The translations under genes were made by a program, and so were the position numbers. From Bacteroidales bacterium (lineage in GTDB: Bacteria; Bacteroidota; Bacteroidia; Bacteroidales; P3): 34,410 nucleotides of DNA. Location of the stretch: positions 1-34,410 of the forward strand of contig JAFSOU010000100.1 of the NCBI GenBank assembly GCA_017443265.1. The letters are read 5' to 3'. Shown here piece after piece: positions 33,152-34,410 of the stretch. The notes beneath the pieces are model-generated. The model was not told the DNA's origin, did not search any database, and saw nothing but the letters and a program-made list of their open reading frames with translations. Every line of letters starts with the position of its first letter. Position 1 is the first letter of the stretch.

Positions 33152-34402
33152 ATGAAACAGTGGATTAAGAAGTTACTCAATCGTTGGACCTCGACGAGCC
33201 TCATCATACGCATACTGTGCGGACTTGTGGTGGGTGCCGTTTTGGGACTGCTGGTGCCTTCGTGGACGGGCATCGGGATACTTGGCAAGATGTTCGTGAG
33301 CGCGCTGAAAGGCATTGCCCCCGTGCTGGTGGCCGTGCTGGTGGTGTCGTCCATAGCCAAGGCGGGCAAAGGGCTGGGACTGCGTTACCGTGCGCTGGTA
33401 ACAATTTATATGCTAAGCACTTTCATCGCCGCCGTGTGCGCCGTGGTTGGGAGTTTCCTTTTCCCGGTAACGCTGGAGCTTTCCGAAACAGCAAATGTGG
33501 AGGCGTCGGCGGGCTCGCTGGCCGAGGTGTTTTCCAACCTGCTTACAAGCATGGTGGCCAACCCAGTGGCGGCTGTGGCCAACGCCAACTACATTGCCAT
33601 ACTTTTCTGGTCCATAATACTCGGCATCTCGCTGAAAACCTTGGCTAGCAAAGCCACCATCAACGTGGTGCACGACCTTTCGGATGTAGTCACCCGCGTG
33701 GTGAAATGGGTTATACAGTTCGCACCTTTCGGCATATTGGGACTGGTGTTCACCACCGTGTCGGAAAACGGTATGGCGGTGTTCTCCACCTACGGACACC
33801 TGCTGCTGCTGCTTATGGGCTGTATGTTGGCCAACGCCTTGATTTTCAATCCGCTTATCTCGTTCGTAATGCTACGCAAAAATCCTTACCCTTTGCTGTT
33901 TACCTGCTTGAAAGAGAGCGGTTTGCAGGCGTTTTTCACACGCTCGTCGGCGGCCAACATACCAATCAATATGTCGCTGTGCAAGAAACTGGGCTTGGAG
34001 GAGGAGTTCTACTCGGTGAGCATACCGCTGGGCGCCACCATCAACATGGACGGGGCTGCTGTTACCATCACCGTCTTTTCTCTTGCCGTGGCCAACACTC
34101 TGGGCATCGAAGTTAGTTTTGCCTCGGCCTTGTTCCTTGGCGTGATAGCCACGCTTGGAGCCTGCGGCGCGTCGGGCGTGGCGGGCGGCTCGCTGCTGCT
34201 TATACCCATGGCCTGCTCGTTTTTCGGAATCCCCAGCGACGTGGCCATGCAAGCCGTGGCGGTGGGATTTATAGTTGGCGTGGTACAGGACTCCGTGGAG
34301 ACGGCCCTCAACTCGAGCGGCGACATTTTCTTCACCGCCACCGCCGAATACTACGACCGGAAGAAACGAGGGATGGAGGGAGAGTTGAAAGTTGAAAGTT
34401 GA
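33152..34402 (+). CDS. sstT: Serine/threonine:sodium symporter SstT
   Basis: The 416 residues align by eye with the SstT branch of the dicarboxylate/amino-acid:cation symporter (DAACS, glutamate-transporter fold) family. The protein takes up serine and threonine with sodium across the inner membrane. Diagnostic stretches include SALKGIAPVLVAVLVVSSIA, SMVANPVAAVANANYI, FTRSSAANIPINMSLCKKLGL (HP1 serine-rich loop), YSVSIPLGATINMDGAA (the NMDG-type sodium site) and GACGASGVAGGSLLLIP (HP2). The motif QDSVETALNSSGDIFFTA matches the end of the E. coli protein. Six to eight hydrophobic segments plus two re-entrant loops are evident. The last few residues after KKRGM (EGELKVES) are encoded largely by a heptamer tandem repeat, and the TGA stop lies inside that repeat. 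Confidence 0.95.
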   Translation: MKQWIKKLLNRWTSTSLIIRILCGLVVGAVLGLLVPSWTGIGILGKMFVSALKGIAPVLVAVLVVSSIAKAGKGLGLRYRALVTIYMLSTFIAAVCAVVGSFLFPVTLELSETANVEASAGSLAEVFSNLLTSMVANPVAAVANANYIAILFWSIILGISLKTLASKATINVVHDLSDVVTRVVKWVIQFAPFGILGLVFTTVSENGMAVFSTYGHLLLLLMGCMLANALIFNPLISFVMLRKNPYPLLFTCLKESGLQAFFTRSSAANIPINMSLCKKLGLEEEFYSVSIPLGATINMDGAAVTITVFSLAVANTLGIEVSFASALFLGVIATLGACGASGVAGGSLLLIPMACSFFGIPSDVAMQAVAVGFIVGVVQDSVETALNSSGDIFFTATAEYYDRKKRGMEGELKVES

Positions 34403-34410
34403 AAGTTGAA
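34383..34410. repeat. Heptamer tandem repeat (AGTTGAA)n, running off the window edge
   Basis: Four perfect AGTTGAA units occupy 34383-34410, and the array may continue beyond the window. The first two and a half units are coding (tail of SstT) and supply its stop codon. Since seven is not a multiple of three, a change in copy number would alter the reading frame of the tail and the position of the stop. Confidence 0.8.

Overview
The window looks like a chromosomal segment of a Bacteroidales bacterium (phylum Bacteroidota). Three things point there. Promoters match the phylum's -33/-7 pattern (TTTG, 19-20 bases, TAnnTTTG). Two very large secreted proteins end in type IX secretion (T9SS) type A sorting domains. 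A FimA/Mfa-like fimbrillin lipoprotein and a Bacteroidetes-type TonB are also present. Genes have A-rich start regions without clear Shine-Dalgarno sequences.

Layout. 1-2700 (all minus strand) is a more AT-rich accessory stretch: the 5' part of a fimbrillin-like lipoprotein gene cut by the window edge, a 71-residue HTH regulator, and a DUF1016/YhcG-type PD-(D/E)XK nuclease. The two intergenic spaces here carry paired operator-like palindromes, an intrinsic-terminator-like leader hairpin and a compact three-way-junction RNA fold. 2700-6470 (minus) holds the bifunctional ppGpp synthetase/hydrolase, a SPOR-domain periplasmic protein and a tandem universal stress protein. 6585-12471 (plus) holds a T9SS-exported M6 metalloprotease followed by an ABC exporter. 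12818-17159 (plus) is core metabolism: UMP kinase, a phosphate acyl/butyryltransferase, a small secreted protein, a PAS protein, RibD and a YigZ/IMPACT protein. 17162-21353 (minus) has an ABC-F ATPase, TonB and TilS. 21403-32889 (minus) is one 3828-residue T9SS-secreted mosaic protein. 33152-34402 (plus) is the SstT serine/threonine symporter.

How the parts relate. Stress functions (Rel, Usp) sit together, and the Usp promoter overlaps that of the divergent protease. The two T9SS cargo genes and TonB fit a gut or oral Bacteroidales cell surface. No core T9SS machinery gene lies in the window. The riboflavin and nucleotide genes are housekeeping.

Most unusual. (1) A structured RNA at 1316-1470 sits in front of the small HTH gene, with a 9-base segment and T7 tract that could switch it into a terminator ending at the start codon. 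(2) Together with two copies of TATCC-N5-GGATA and a structured, possibly attenuated leader ahead of the fimbrillin gene, it looks like an RNA-plus-repressor control cassette. (3) Several same-strand gene junctions place an intrinsic terminator hairpin within about 0-25 bases of the next start codon. (4) The giant protein contains a large duplicated module and different domains inserted at the same loop of an Ig-like domain. No tRNA, rRNA, CRISPR array, insertion sequence or att site was seen. All functional calls are by reading the sequence; no searches or folding programs were run.
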